DNA of 64,000 bases from Pomphorhynchus laevis (Eukaryota; Acanthocephala; Palaeacanthocephala; Echinorhynchida; Pomphorhynchidae), in assembly GCA_012934845.2 (NCBI GenBank), contig WNNJ02002654.1, positions 116,126-180,125 of the forward strand. Reading direction: 5' to 3'. Under the pieces are notes generated by a model that saw only the letters and a program-made list of their open reading frames with translations, ran no database searches and had not been told where the DNA came from. The position numbers and the translations under genes were made by a program. Shown here piece by piece: positions 43,401 to 53,528 of this stretch (its first letter is position 1; the number at the start of each line of letters is the position of its first letter).

Positions 43401-46074
43401 TGGGTCAATACATGGCGACATCACTAATGCAAAGTTTCTCAATTATGAGGACTATGACGCGGATTTTCACCGCAATCTCGCTGACCTGAAGAGAGCTAAG
43501 ATCAATGAAAAGCAAATTTAAGAGTTCAGGGACTACGCACACATCCTGACCCCTGAGGAGCTAGATGATCTACAGATGAAAGTCTACAGAGGATGGGGAA
43601 GTGAAAGACCAGCATCTATCAGAGGTATAGGCCCGAGGCTTGGACTGCTCCCCTCTAATGTCTCACATGTAATATGAAACGATCTAGTGTTAATGACTAC
43701 AACAATTTACCCAAAAAGCTTGAAAAGAATATGTCACTCAACATTGATATACCACTCGTAAAAGGTAAAGCAATAATAGGGATTCAAGCAGGGATAGACA
43801 TCTCTGTGGTTTGTGAGTTAGTCTGTCTTATTCTCAAGGGGGCCGACAGAGAGCTAACAGCAACAAACGCAGCTGTGTGCATTCGACCAGATCATACAAA
43901 AGGAATGGGCGTATACGGAAAACGCGTATATGCTTGGGACAGAAAGACGCGAATCTGACCAGTTGAATGCACAATACATTCTTCGTGCTCTTACCTTAAC
44001 AGTCGCTACAAAGATAAAATAATAGAGCACAAACAATAACAGCTGCACAGCGGGAAACAGCGGGTATGTAAATAAGATCTTTGGCAGTTATGGCATGGAC
44101 ATAGCAAACGCCGGCTTACGGAACGCGCTTCATGCCGCTGGACACATAGCCGGTACAATACGTATATGAGGCCATAGAATAAAGTTTGAAAGAATTAAAT
44201 AATTAGCATGCATTTTAATAGCATTGGATGATAGTACTGATGAATCTGATACCGCACAGTTGGCTATATTTATTCGAGGTGTGGATTCCAACTTTAATAT
44301 AAAAGAAAGTTGTTAGCACTTGCACCTTTAAAGAGAACTACTACCGGCAAATATATATTTAAAACAGTTTTCCCTATTTCAACGTAAAATAGTTTACTTA
44401 CTGGTTTAATCATAGCAGCTGTAGATCTGCCACCTGTGAGAACGATGTTAAGTATTTTTAAAGATAGAAAGTGATGCTGTATGAATAACCAATTTATGTT
44501 AGCCAAATTGAAAATATGTAGTAATTGTGTACGAAGAACACACACTGCTCCTGGCGTAAATTTTTGCGATGTTAATCATATTACATCATGCTCTTACAGG
44601 TATATGTGCTCGTCTCGCCAATTATCAACGAGCAATTGGATGAAAGAAAAACAGAATCGTCAAGAAGAAATATGCCTAAAGAAAGTATGTAAGTACGATT
44701 TTGAGCAGGCTGCTTTTAACAATGTCAGCTCTAGTGTTCAATACATTATTAAAACAGCGCGTTTGCCTACTTCATGTCTAGAATATGTCATGAAGAGGCA
44801 GCGCAATATATCTTCTGACATCACGGGTGGTTTAAAGACAATGATTAGCGGCAAGTATATAACGACAGGAAAAAGAGTGTTTTTTGAGAACTTACCCACG
44901 GAAGATGTACTCAAATGGATAGATTCGGAACCGAAAATAATTGCATCAGCAATCGAGAAATTGGAGCTGAGTAAATGCCGTGCCATATATGGAACACAGC
45001 CTATATAAATTTTTTTATAATGAACTATGTGCTAGAACCACTAGAGTGAGCTATGGAATGTATTCTTGGTATTCAGCATACCAATGCTGTTCCGGAGTCG
45101 ACGAGGAAAATGTACAGCCGTATGCAAGCTATAAATAACGATACTCCATACGGTCTTATGCTTGATTATGCAGATTTTAACATATAGCATACTCTCCGTA
45201 TTCAGTCACATGTGTTTGAGGAGATTGTCAGATGGACTATGCATAGGTCTTGCTATCAGATTATATAAGAGCAGCTGGCTGGTGTGCACAAGCTATGCTT
45301 AATTCACATACTTACTACCCAGATAGTAAAGAATTGATTAGAGTCAAACAAGGCATATTTTCCGATTGCGCGAAACAGCGTTCATTAATACAATATTAAA
45401 CAATAGCTATGTTGCTGCTGCTCGTGAAGTGATGGAACTTACTTTTCCTACTATTATGTGCCAAACAAACACTTATCACTAAGGAGATGACGTGTGGATA
45501 AGTAGTAGCAGCTGGGAGACTAATGTAATCTTGTACCACATATTATGTGCTGCCAATTTAAGATTTGAAGTTTCTAAACATGGATGTATCTGATGACTTT
45601 ATCAAGATCCTAGATGAAAACATGAGTAGTCTGATTGATGTAATGCGCAGATTTAGATCTGGTAAAACAGTTCGTGCAGGCAGACGTCAGATTGACGCAC
45701 TGTGCAAGAATTATATAACTAACTCTGAAATCTTAGGCAACTATAGCTTAATGTGCGCTCCTGTACCTAGTGTTCAGAAATTATTTGTCGAGAGATCTGC
45801 AGCCACAAGTTTTAAACAATTATGTGTTGAAATGGAAGAAGATAAAGAGCTACACAGTAATGAGTATTATACTTTAAATGAGTGTGAAGCGATAGATGCC
45901 TATGAGACAGGTGAAACTGCAATTGCTTATGAATACTTGACGATTGAAGATAGATATACTAACAGCTGGAGGCTAATAAATGCGGATAATGACGTGATCT
46001 TGATTAAGATAAGTGAGCAAACGTACGTGGTGACGTTGTCTAAGGGGTTAATGTATATAACTATGTCATAACTA
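43401..46074 (+). mobile_element. Endogenous totivirus-like fossil 2 (capsid part and RdRp)
   Basis: A second, older double-stranded RNA virus-like fossil. Parts: capsid-side pieces 43401-44160; then, after a hAT insertion, an RdRp region 44560-46071. RdRp signs are KCRAIYGT near 44975, a motif A-like LDYADFN near 45160 and a GDDVW motif C near 45490. The thumb-side region 45565-46071 is an open 168-codon piece. It is broken in about ten places. Similarity to the LRV/GLV-like polymerases is by motif only. It lies between LINE copy E and another piece of the same LINE at 46216. Confidence 0.7.
44206..44460 (+). pseudogene. hAT-type transposase fragment
   Basis: Reads LIALDDSTDESDTAQLAIFI then RGVDSNFNIKESC (about 44215-44317), and after a frameshift LLALAPLKRTTTGKYIFKTV. 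This is the catalytic-core start (LDESTD...) of the hAT-derived group related to GTF2IRD2/ZBED-type proteins. The first catalytic Asp region is present; the rest is missing. It separates the capsid and polymerase parts of the virus-like fossil, so it probably inserted there. Confidence 0.65.
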
Positions 46075-46215
46075 CATGCATGAGTCGCGTATATCAGGAC
46101 AAAAACTCATGCAGCCTACATTTATGCTCTTAATTAAAATATTGTATTTAGTGTATCTGTTATTATCTATATCTCTAAAAAACTTGCATGGGACTGCATC
46201 ACTATTGAGCAGTCT

Positions 46216-46405
46216 GTGGACCACCTTTGTGTGTTGGAAGGATAGGGCATTTGGTTAGAACGGTAAGATAGGCCTTGAAAACATTTTGGAGTCACTAGCC
46301 CTTCATAACTATGGAGCCACTAAATCACCTCAACCAATACCGACCTGGGGTGACTTCAGGAGTAGGGACTTATCTGTAACAGATATCCTTAATTCCTCGG
46401 GTCCT
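46216..46405 (+). pseudogene. I/jockey-like LINE, copy F: ORF2 middle fragment
   Basis: Matches the FVCWKDRALG region of copies B, C and D (here VCWKDRAFG, one stop), followed by the NYGATKSPQPIP-like and GDFRSRDLSVTDIL-like blocks. It ends at about 46405 where an R2 repeat fragment begins. Together with copy E it brackets fossil 2. Confidence 0.8.
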
Positions 46406-46407
46406 AT

Positions 46408-46590
46408 GTTAAGGTGCCTATGAATGATTATTGAAGTCACAATAATGATGAGCTCAATTATAGCGAAATGCGTATACCGTTGTTGAAGTTTGTCGTTACA
46501 CATAGAATGACTGGGTGGCTTGGTTTTTATGTCTACACCGTCTTTTCTACTTACTGAATGATGCCGATCCAGTGCTAACCGCAATTGGTG
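46408..46590 (+). repeat. R2 repeat, partial copy
   Basis: Matches 42525-42710, including the hammerhead-like core (ATGATGAGCTC...GCGAAAT, 46445-46468) and the block ending CTAACCGCAATTGGTG. Confidence 0.85.
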
Positions 46591-46672
46591 AAAAATGTTT
46601 GGAATGTTTAAATATTAATGTAACTAGTTTGTTAAAAAATTTCTAGCTCCACGGGTATGTTTTGACATACTC

Positions 46673-46753
46673 GTGCCATCTGACGGTCCTACTCTGCATT
46701 AAGTTGTCGGAGGTACCAAGCACTGATGAGTCAAAATAATGACGAAACGGTAC
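46673..46753 (+). ncRNA. Hammerhead ribozyme (type III), R1 unit 1
   Basis: Stem III pairs GTGCCAT (46673-46679) with ACGGTAC (46747-46753): six pairs including one G-U, one mismatch. Predicted cleavage is after C46680. Core CTGATGA 46723-46729, stem II GTC/GAC, GAAA 46744-46747. Stem I has T-A and G-C next to the core and GGT/ACC further out. Confidence 0.65.
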
Positions 46754-46972
46754 AAATTATCGTTTTGTCGATTCTATCTTTGCTGCCATATAAATATACA
46801 AAAACATTTCCGAAGGAAACCTTCATTTTTTCGTAAAATATAATAAAGTTGGCAGACAAATAGAATGCACAGCCATTAGACAGTGCTCTTGGCTAATGAT
46901 ACTTTTGGTAAAGCACGCCATAAATACCTAGTTTGCCAGATATTCTCTAGCTCTATGCATCTTTTTGACATA

Positions 46973-47059
46973 CTAGTGACGTCTGCCGGTCCTGTTTTTC
47001 CTCCAGTAGTGAGAGGTACCTGAAACTGATGAGTCAAAATAATGACGAAACGGTACTAG
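46973..47059 (+). ncRNA. Hammerhead ribozyme (type III), R1 unit 2
   Basis: The best-paired copy. Stem III: CTAGTGACGT (46973-46982) with ACGGTACTAG (47050-47059), nine pairs including one G-U, and one A-G mismatch. GTC cleavage site, predicted cut after C46983. Core CTGATGA 47026-47032, stem II GTC/GAC with an 8-base loop, GAAA 47047-47050. Stem I is the weakest part: one pair at the core, then pairing only after an internal loop. Confidence 0.72.
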
Positions 47060-47279
47060 TTATCGTTTTCTCGATTATTTGTGGCTTCCTCATCGATATA
47101 CAAACAGAATTTCTCACGAAAATCTCTCATTTTATCGTAAAATATAAAGTTGGCAGATAAATAGAGAGAATGCGATGGCAAAAGCAAGTGCTCATAGCTA
47201 ATGATCCTTTTGGTGAAGCATGTAACAAATACCTAGGTTGCAAAAAACTTTCTAGCTCTATGTATGTTTAGACATACGC

Positions 47280-47360
47280 GTGCCGTCTGACGGTCTTCTT
47301 CTACATCTAGTAGCGGGAGGTACCTGAAACTGATGAGTCAAAATAAGGACGAAACCGTAC
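47280..47360 (+). ncRNA. Hammerhead ribozyme (type III), R1 unit 3
   Basis: Stem III: GTGCCGT (47280-47286) with ACCGTAC (47354-47360), one C-C mismatch and one G-U. Cleavage site GTC, after C47287. Core CTGATGA 47330-47336, stem II GTC/GAC, GAAA 47351-47354. Confidence 0.65.
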
Positions 47361-47440
47361 TAGTTATCGCTTAATCGATTCTTTCGTGGCTGCCACATCG
47401 AAATACAAACAAAATTTCATGAGCAACGAGTATACCGTTG

Positions 47441-48875
47441 CCCATGAAATACTCAGGACGTATTTACTTTACGTATTTCCTATACCCAGGAAATACTCAG
47501 TATGCCGTTCTACAACGGAATCTCATACTCTTGATGAATGGGCAGCTGACAGCAGATGAGTATATCGACATACTTAGTTAGAAAAACCCAACATCAATTA
47601 TCCTTGCATACCAGGAAATGTTTATTGAACGTAACATAGAAGACATTGGTCTAGGATCTTTGTTAGTAGAGCATATTAGGCTACGATCTTCATCGTACCA
47701 ACGACATCCTGAGGTAACTGATGTGGCTAACGTTCCTCATTTTTTAGAACAAAGTCAGGCACCAAGGCCGATTCGTTCAATCTTCCGCCAGGGAGTACGA
47801 ATTGAAGCTTTGCCAGTGAGTTGGCGCCGATGGCAATCAAACGTAAGTCCTGCACTTACAAAGTCCATCAGGTATCACATCAAAAAGGGCATTATAATTA
47901 CTCCACCACGGAGGAGTCAGCCACAATACTGCTCCAAGGTCTTCTTAATACCTAAGAAAGACTAATACAGGCTTATATATGACGGGCGGATATGAGAAGG
48001 GTGTAAAACCCCGGATTTTTATCTGCCGTCTATATATCAAGTTCTGGATAGAGAACCTGTTGTGTGCAAGCGCTGGTATGTGAAGATCGATTTTAAATCA
48101 ATGTTCTATCAGATACCATTATGCCCAACTGATTGGATCACTACAGCCGTTGAGTACTATGGTGTTTAGTACTATTATATGGTTGTTCCTTTCGGTATAC
48201 ATTGGGGACCCTTTTGGGCACAAATGATTGGCAATGCCATTACTCATTTTGCTCGGAAACAAGAGCTAGATGTATGGACTCATATTGATGATATGATACT
48301 TTCACATGACTCTACAGCGGCAGTGTCTCTAGCAGTCCGAAAGCTTATCGCCCTCTGCAGAAGTAGAAATCTCTCTCTAAATCTAGAGAAGTGCATTCTA
48401 CGCCCCCGTAAGAAATTGACGTTCTTAGGAGGTATTTGGTCGACAGAAGGGGTACTGATTACATCCGATGCGCTTTCTCGTTTTCGCGAGGATGTAGCGT
48501 ATTTAAAGATTATTAAATCCCCTATTAATAGTCGCCAAGGAATGCGCCAAGGAGGCCTTATAAACTATTATTTGCCTTTCGTTTCCACTGCGCACAAGCT
48601 CCTTTACCAGGATGATCCTTGACGATCCTGGTTTTTGGAGTGGCTCATCGATAAAGAGCCCCTGATACTGCCTGAGCCATGTAAGGTATGAACGAAAAAA
48701 TCTTTGTGGATGCCCCTAAAACTCAAATTAAGATTGTTGGTTCAGAAGGGAAGCTTCACAGATATGATTCACAGATACCATTCAGTACTCAAGGGAAGAG
48801 CGAAAACGGTACCAACGGGTAACATTTTCCTACAGGACATTCATGGTATTCCTATACATTAGATACCCACTGCGT
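47441..48875 (+). mobile_element. Retroelement fossil with HIDD-box reverse transcriptase (pol part)
   Basis: Parts: the end of an N-terminal domain (open piece 47618-47965), RT fingers YCSKVFLIPKKD, palm motif A VKIDFKSMFYQIPL, motif B VVPFGIHWGPFWAQM, and the catalytic box THIDDMILSH (about 48280-48310), followed by NLSLNLEKCILRP...LTFLGGIW. An RNase H-like start FVDAPKTQIKIVGSEGKLHR follows near 48705-48760. The box has His where most RTs have Tyr. The overall shape is nearest to DIRS-type or pararetrovirus-like RTs, but I cannot place it. About five breaks. Confidence 0.65.
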
Positions 48876-48879
48876 CTAA

Positions 48880-49862
48880 CTGACATATATACATAGTCCC
48901 TGGTAAGATACTGTCCTTTTCTCTCCTTTTTGCTTGTTTCTTCCTCTCTGACATCACAGCTATTTCTTACCTAGCTACGTGTCTTCCGTGTCGATACTAT
49001 ATAACTAGAATCACACGAGATGTCCTTTCGTCTGACAGTCGAAAGGCAAGAAATTTTTTCAAGAATTAATTTATTCACGAACAATTGGAATTTCAGCAAC
49101 AAAACAACATGTAAGTACACAGGTTTTGTTTCTAACGACATCCCTATTATTACAACTGGCTGCCGAAATGCCCACGTCATGCCATCTTAAACAGATGCAT
49201 GAACCAGAGCTATGTGTAGGATCTACAATTCCTCTCACATACACAGTGGAAGAATTCCAAACAGCAGTCGATACACTGTTTGGAACTGGATCTGATCTTG
49301 ATCTACATCAGGCAGAAACTGCGTTTCCTTTGCCTGGCGCAAATGATGAGCCCTATGCTTGTATCCTAGTAATGGATACCCAGGAAAGAATTCATTTGGA
49401 TTTCGAGTACTGCGAACAAGAAGCAGTATATACGGGTCAGCAGCGTAGGGAGTATAACATATTTCCTACGCAATCTTGAAGGGCAGCTCAAGATTTACTT
49501 CTTGATTGGGCATTTGAAACCTTCGAGTGGCAGAGTGATATTGAGTAAAATAGTCGTCAACTCCCTATAACTCATTTCCATGCCGAAACTGTAAGGAATC
49601 TGATCCATTACTCATCAGGTAGAGACGCTGTGATGATGCACGCAATTTTCTCGGTGATCCCGGATTTATTTCGGCCACCAATACGAGAAATTGTTGATCA
49701 GATATCAGGAGAGGACGAGTATGCCGTTCTACAACGGAATCTCATACTCTTGATAAAAGGGCAGCTGACAACAGACGAGTATATTGACATATTTAGTCAG
49801 CAAAACCCAACATCAATTGTCCTTGCGCACTAGGAAATGTTTATTGAACTGTTACGTTGCCT
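48880..49862 (+). mobile_element. Same retroelement: leader and N-terminal pol domain
   Basis: A non-coding leader (48880-49125) ends in ACAACATGTAAGTAC, which contains a strong splice-donor word; the same leader end occurs at about 52368-52388. A coding region follows (49126-49479 and on to 49830) without known domain, whose last part (GEDEYAVLQRNLILLIKGQL, TTDEYIDIFSQQNPTSIVLA) repeats the start of the pol piece at 47510-47610. It is therefore a second, partial copy beside the first. A few breaks. Function of this N-terminal domain unknown. Confidence 0.6.
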
Positions 49863-50009
49863 AATGTAATACTTCTATTGTAATTCGTAAGACACTGTAT
49901 TTTGCATGCTAACACTTTCATGTAACACCATTTGATTTCTTTTGTTTAAAACGCTATATAACATTCTGATTTTGTGAAAAAAAAACTATTGTTCACAATG
50001 TTTATTGTT
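49863..50009. other. Short AT-rich spacer
   Basis: Separates the retroelement piece from the noda-like fossil. Nothing recognised. Confidence 0.4.
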
Positions 50010-51545
50010 TAAAACATAACAATTGTTGACAGCGGTGGTTTTACCGCATGCAACGTGCATGCGATGGGTTGGAGATAACAACCGCATATATTTTGACATG
50101 TTGTTGTCACGAGAACAATATGCACAAGCCAGGACAGTGTTTGGCATAAAGTATACGAATAGAACTGGGCGACTCTCAGGTAGCCCGACAACAACTGATC
50201 ATAACACGTTAATTAATGCGTTTGTGTCCTATTGTATTTTTCGGAAACGCTGTTCGGCCAAGTAAGCAGGGCAAAGATTGGGATTGTATTATGGTGACAA
50301 TTCAGTCGACAGTTTCCCATGCATGTTTGATCAGGCACGCAACGAAGTTGTTTTGGAGTTGGGGCTCAAAGCTAAGTATTTAGAAATAGCATCAGGCATG
50401 CCATGCCCATTTTTGGGTAGATATTTCATACCAGGAGCATCATTTGCCGATCCAATGAGAGTAGTGCAGAAATTGCATATAACATTTGTGTCGGCAGATA
50501 GTGAATTAGCTTTGGCCGATAAAGCTGCAGGCTATTTTGTAACTGATTCTAAAACACCAATCATAGGTCCGTGGGTTGAGCGAGTATTGTCCGTCTGCCG
50601 GAGAAGAGGAATAATTACTAAAATGAGCGCTATGACGAGCGACGAGTAGTGGCGGATGACGTTGGCCTGGCCACTAAACGATCAAGTGAGAGAGATTCCT
50701 AGACGTGTGTGGCATTGAGAGAGATGTGATTTTTGATGCTGAGATGATGATAGCACGGGCGTATGAAGTATTTGAATTACTAAATCAAGTTATTGACAAT
50801 GAGACTATAAACCCTCTCAGTTGTAGTTACGTCACTTATGTCAATGGTGAGATGCTACCAGGCCCTCACGTAAACAAAAATTTAAGAGATATTAAAAATA
50901 AAAATGCAACGAAACAACGAATGCGCGAGACAAACACCGAGGCGGCGTAACCGAAATCAACAGCGTCAAGTGCAGCAACGAGTCGCGCCACCACGACAAC
51001 CCCGACCAACAGAACATATAGTGACGATCAGGAATCGTCAAATTTGGCATGTGCTGAAAGTAACAGCAACGCGCCTTCTGCGTGTTCGCAGAAGGCGACG
51101 TCGCGTTAGAGCTGTCGCCGAACAAGAAAGGCCTATTGGGTCTAGAGAATTGGTTGGGTCGGCAGTTGGATCTGTACAAGAATTACCGCTTTCAACGGCT
51201 GTCACTCCGGTTCGAGAGCACAGTGCCACTGACATGGTCAGGAGCTGACTCTATGAATAGATCCGGCGAACGAATCGAGTGCGCAAAAGAGCTACGCTGC
51301 AGCATCAGAACAATGGCAAGCAGCTATGTGCAGCGTGAGCAAGACGACGACATTGGCGGTTCGCCAAGACGTGTTAAGACGAGAAACGTGGTTTCCGATT
51401 CAGGTGGAGGGTCCCGACGTAATAGCCGGGTTATCAAACTCGCGTAGTCTACGGGAACAGCAGGCGCAATCGCCACTAATGGCGCAGTGACAATCGGGCA
51501 TTTGTGGGCCGATTATGAAATTGAGATGATGATAGCATACTAGTC
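50010..51545 (+). mobile_element. Endogenous noda-like RNA-virus fossil (RdRp end and capsid)
   Basis: Positive-strand RNA virus-like. RdRp parts: motif B in TGRLSGSPTTTDHNTLINAF (about 50165-50225), motif C region YYGDNSVDS near 50285, and the noda-like stretch FLGRYFIPGASFADPMRVVQ with a KLHITF block and GYFVTDSKTPIIGPW behind it (50410-50575). Capsid parts follow: an Arg-rich N-terminus from 50904, a jelly-roll segment with GLENWLGRQLDLYKNYRFQR near 51140-51200, and a shell-end segment GAVTIGHLWADYEIEM near 51480-51530. About five breaks. RdRp and capsid are on one strand in genome-like order. Family by motif only; tombus-like is the alternative. Confidence 0.65.
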
Positions 51546-51589
51546 GTAATCTGGCCAGCAGTGCCAATTGGTGGTGGCTGGTGTTAAAA

Positions 51590-51830
51590 GTTTTGATACA
51601 ACTGAGAGTAAAGACATCAGTGAGCTGACCGCGGAAGAAATTAAAGGCTTTATGCGCGACTAATTCGATATTGAAAGTTTTGCGATACGAGAACGATACC
51701 TATTCTGGACCGGTAAAGAACAAAATGCCGACGAAACAATAATGCAGTTGGTTGCAAGAATAAGACACGTGGCTTCTTGATGCGATTTCAGCGCCGTAAC
51801 TAATGTTTATGACGATTCATATTGAAAATT
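51590..51830 (+). mobile_element. Gypsy-type gag fossil fragment
   Basis: Reads ISELTAEEIKGFMRD, then FDIESFAIRERYLFW and ETIMQLVARIRHVAS, the capsid region typical of metazoan Ty3/gypsy gag proteins. It is directly fused to the end of the noda-like capsid, and a different retroelement piece follows. Few breaks; no terminal repeats. Confidence 0.6.
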
Positions 51831-51839
51831 GAAGGTGCG

Positions 51840-52605
51840 ATAACCAATAACAAGGCAAAGCCTCGAAACTTACGATCTGGCGGCCTATCACGGAATTCTC
51901 AAAGCTATACCGGATGAGGATCTGCCAGCTAATATCGACAAGCAATGGTTTTAGATCTTCGTCCGCCGTGTGGTAACAGTCTATTTGGCTGTTACCCACG
52001 GCTGGCAAACGGTAGGTCCACAGATGCCTTGTGTAACCGGGGTAGAAGCTGAATTTGGCAGGAGGGTAGGTCTGGATCTCAACAGACCTTACCAAATGGT
52101 TCCTTACACGCAAATGATTTCAACAATGCACGAGATCTGAGTAAAGACAAACAGGGAAAGCCGCAATTTTTGAAGAAGAAACGGAAGTAAAAGATATCCC
52201 TGGTTTTGTACAAATATAAAAATAATCTTCTTTCTTTTCTTTCTGAATTAGCGGGAATTTTTTGTTAGGTCTGTAGGTTTTTTTTGTCAGGGTCTGACAG
52301 AGAAAGACAGTGAGGAAATATTTTCAAGAAAAATCAATTTCAAGTATCTATTTCAACACGGCAGAAAATAAACAACATGTAAGTACTCTTGTTCAAACTA
52401 TTCCTCCAAAAGAGAGCCCAGTTCATACAACTGGCTCTTGATCTGCAACTTCATGCCATCTAAACCAGATGCATGAGCAGGAAATATATGTAAGATCTTC
52501 GAATCCTGTTGCATATACGGTGCAGAAATTCCAACCTGCGTTTACTTTGCCGTACGCAAATGTTAGCCCTATGCTTATATAATGATTGTGGATACCCAGG
52601 TCGCT
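51840..52605 (+). mobile_element. HIDD-box retroelement: gag-like end, leader and pol start
   Basis: 51840-52190 matches the C-terminal part of the gag-like protein at 58230-58560 (shared VVT...AVTHGWQ block and a basic tail GKPQ...KKKRK). A leader follows (52200-52380) similar to 48880-49125, and then a pol start (LHAI..., about 52440-52600) similar to 49150-49380. This piece shows the order gag-like, leader, pol in one element. It ends where R3 repeats begin. Several breaks. Confidence 0.6.
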
Positions 52606-52609
52606 TAAT

Positions 52610-53505
52610 GTCTGGCTTTGAATGATGAGATCGAATAAAATTGAAACAAGTCTGAGAGATAACTAATAGCTCTAGAATTTTTTGCAACACCAGTTTCTGT
52701 GCATTGTTGTTATTCGATCTAGTAGCACCGTTTTGAATGAAAAGAAGATCTAAAATATAGAAATGTTTACATTTCTATATTAAATAGACATTTATTATAA
52801 ATAAATCAGACAGATGTTCTAGTCATAAGAATTATGTTGTATATATAATATATTCTAGTCGCTCAACGTCTGACTCTCAATGATAGGATCCAATAAGATC
52901 GAAAACTGTTCTGAACTCTAGAACATTTTGCAAAATATCAGGATATGTGTACAGGTTAAACAATATCATGCTAAACGAACTAGAAGTGCACAAATTTACC
53001 TTTAACACAAATTAGAACTGATGGATGTATCTGCATTAAAAAAGTGCACGCTTAGTACACATTGTTCATTTCAAATTTCAAAAAATGTTAAATATTGTCC
53101 ATACATATTTTTGTAAGATTAGTTAATTTGTCGATTCTCAGTTTATTTTAGAAATCAAAATTAAAATATTAGCCTTAAAATAAAATAAAAGTAGGTTAAA
53201 CGTTTTGTTATTAAATGTTACAATTCGCTTTTCACTAAATTTGTCAATCTCGAAAATCTACAATGTCTTTTCACGAATTTCGTGAAAGTGTGTGTTGTTG
53301 AAATGTTTTGTTTATTTATATTATATAGACGACAATAGAAAACATAGTGTTAACTCAAATATCAATGTGTATGTTAAAATGTGATCATTGATAGAACGTT
53401 GTTGATATTTAATTTTATATATTTTGAGTTTGACTTCAATGAGTATAACAGAATAATTCATGCGAAATAATCTTATTCTCTGCTGAGAAGTTCATAAAAA
53501 CAAGT
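52610..53505. repeat. R3 repeat, left of the glycoprotein fossil
   Basis: Contains block H (52735-52945), block X (52970-53075) and two further blocks: Y, with TTAAACGTTTTGTTATT-like sequence (53075-53220), and W (53288-53500), with TATTATATAGACGACAATAG. X, Y and W recur in the same order at 55475-56320. Confidence 0.85.
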
Positions 53506-53528
53506 AGACATGTACCGCTATTTTATAG

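Larger units (their letters stand above)
46633..47440 (+). repeat. R1 tandem repeat: three units of about 303 bp, each with a hammerhead ribozyme
   Basis: Unit cores (CTGATGAGTC) start at 46723, 47026 and 47330, a period of 303-304 bp; the third unit is cut short near 47440. Conserved parts are a TATGT/ACATA hairpin, the hammerhead, and a downstream block with AAAATATAAAGTTGGCAGA-like sequence. There is no reading frame. Short tandem units with self-cleaving motifs are the layout of retrozymes, non-autonomous elements copied through circular RNA. Confidence 0.85.

Noticed and set aside
44231-44250. CTGATGAATCTGATACC as a ribozyme core
   Set aside because: It is the coding sequence of the hAT motif STDESDT and lacks GAAA.
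47441-48875. Calling the RT a typical gypsy or BEL pol
   Set aside because: The catalytic box is HIDD, the motif B context (GIHWGPFWAQM) differs from gypsy and BEL, and no integrase or aspartic protease is visible nearby. Left unclassified.
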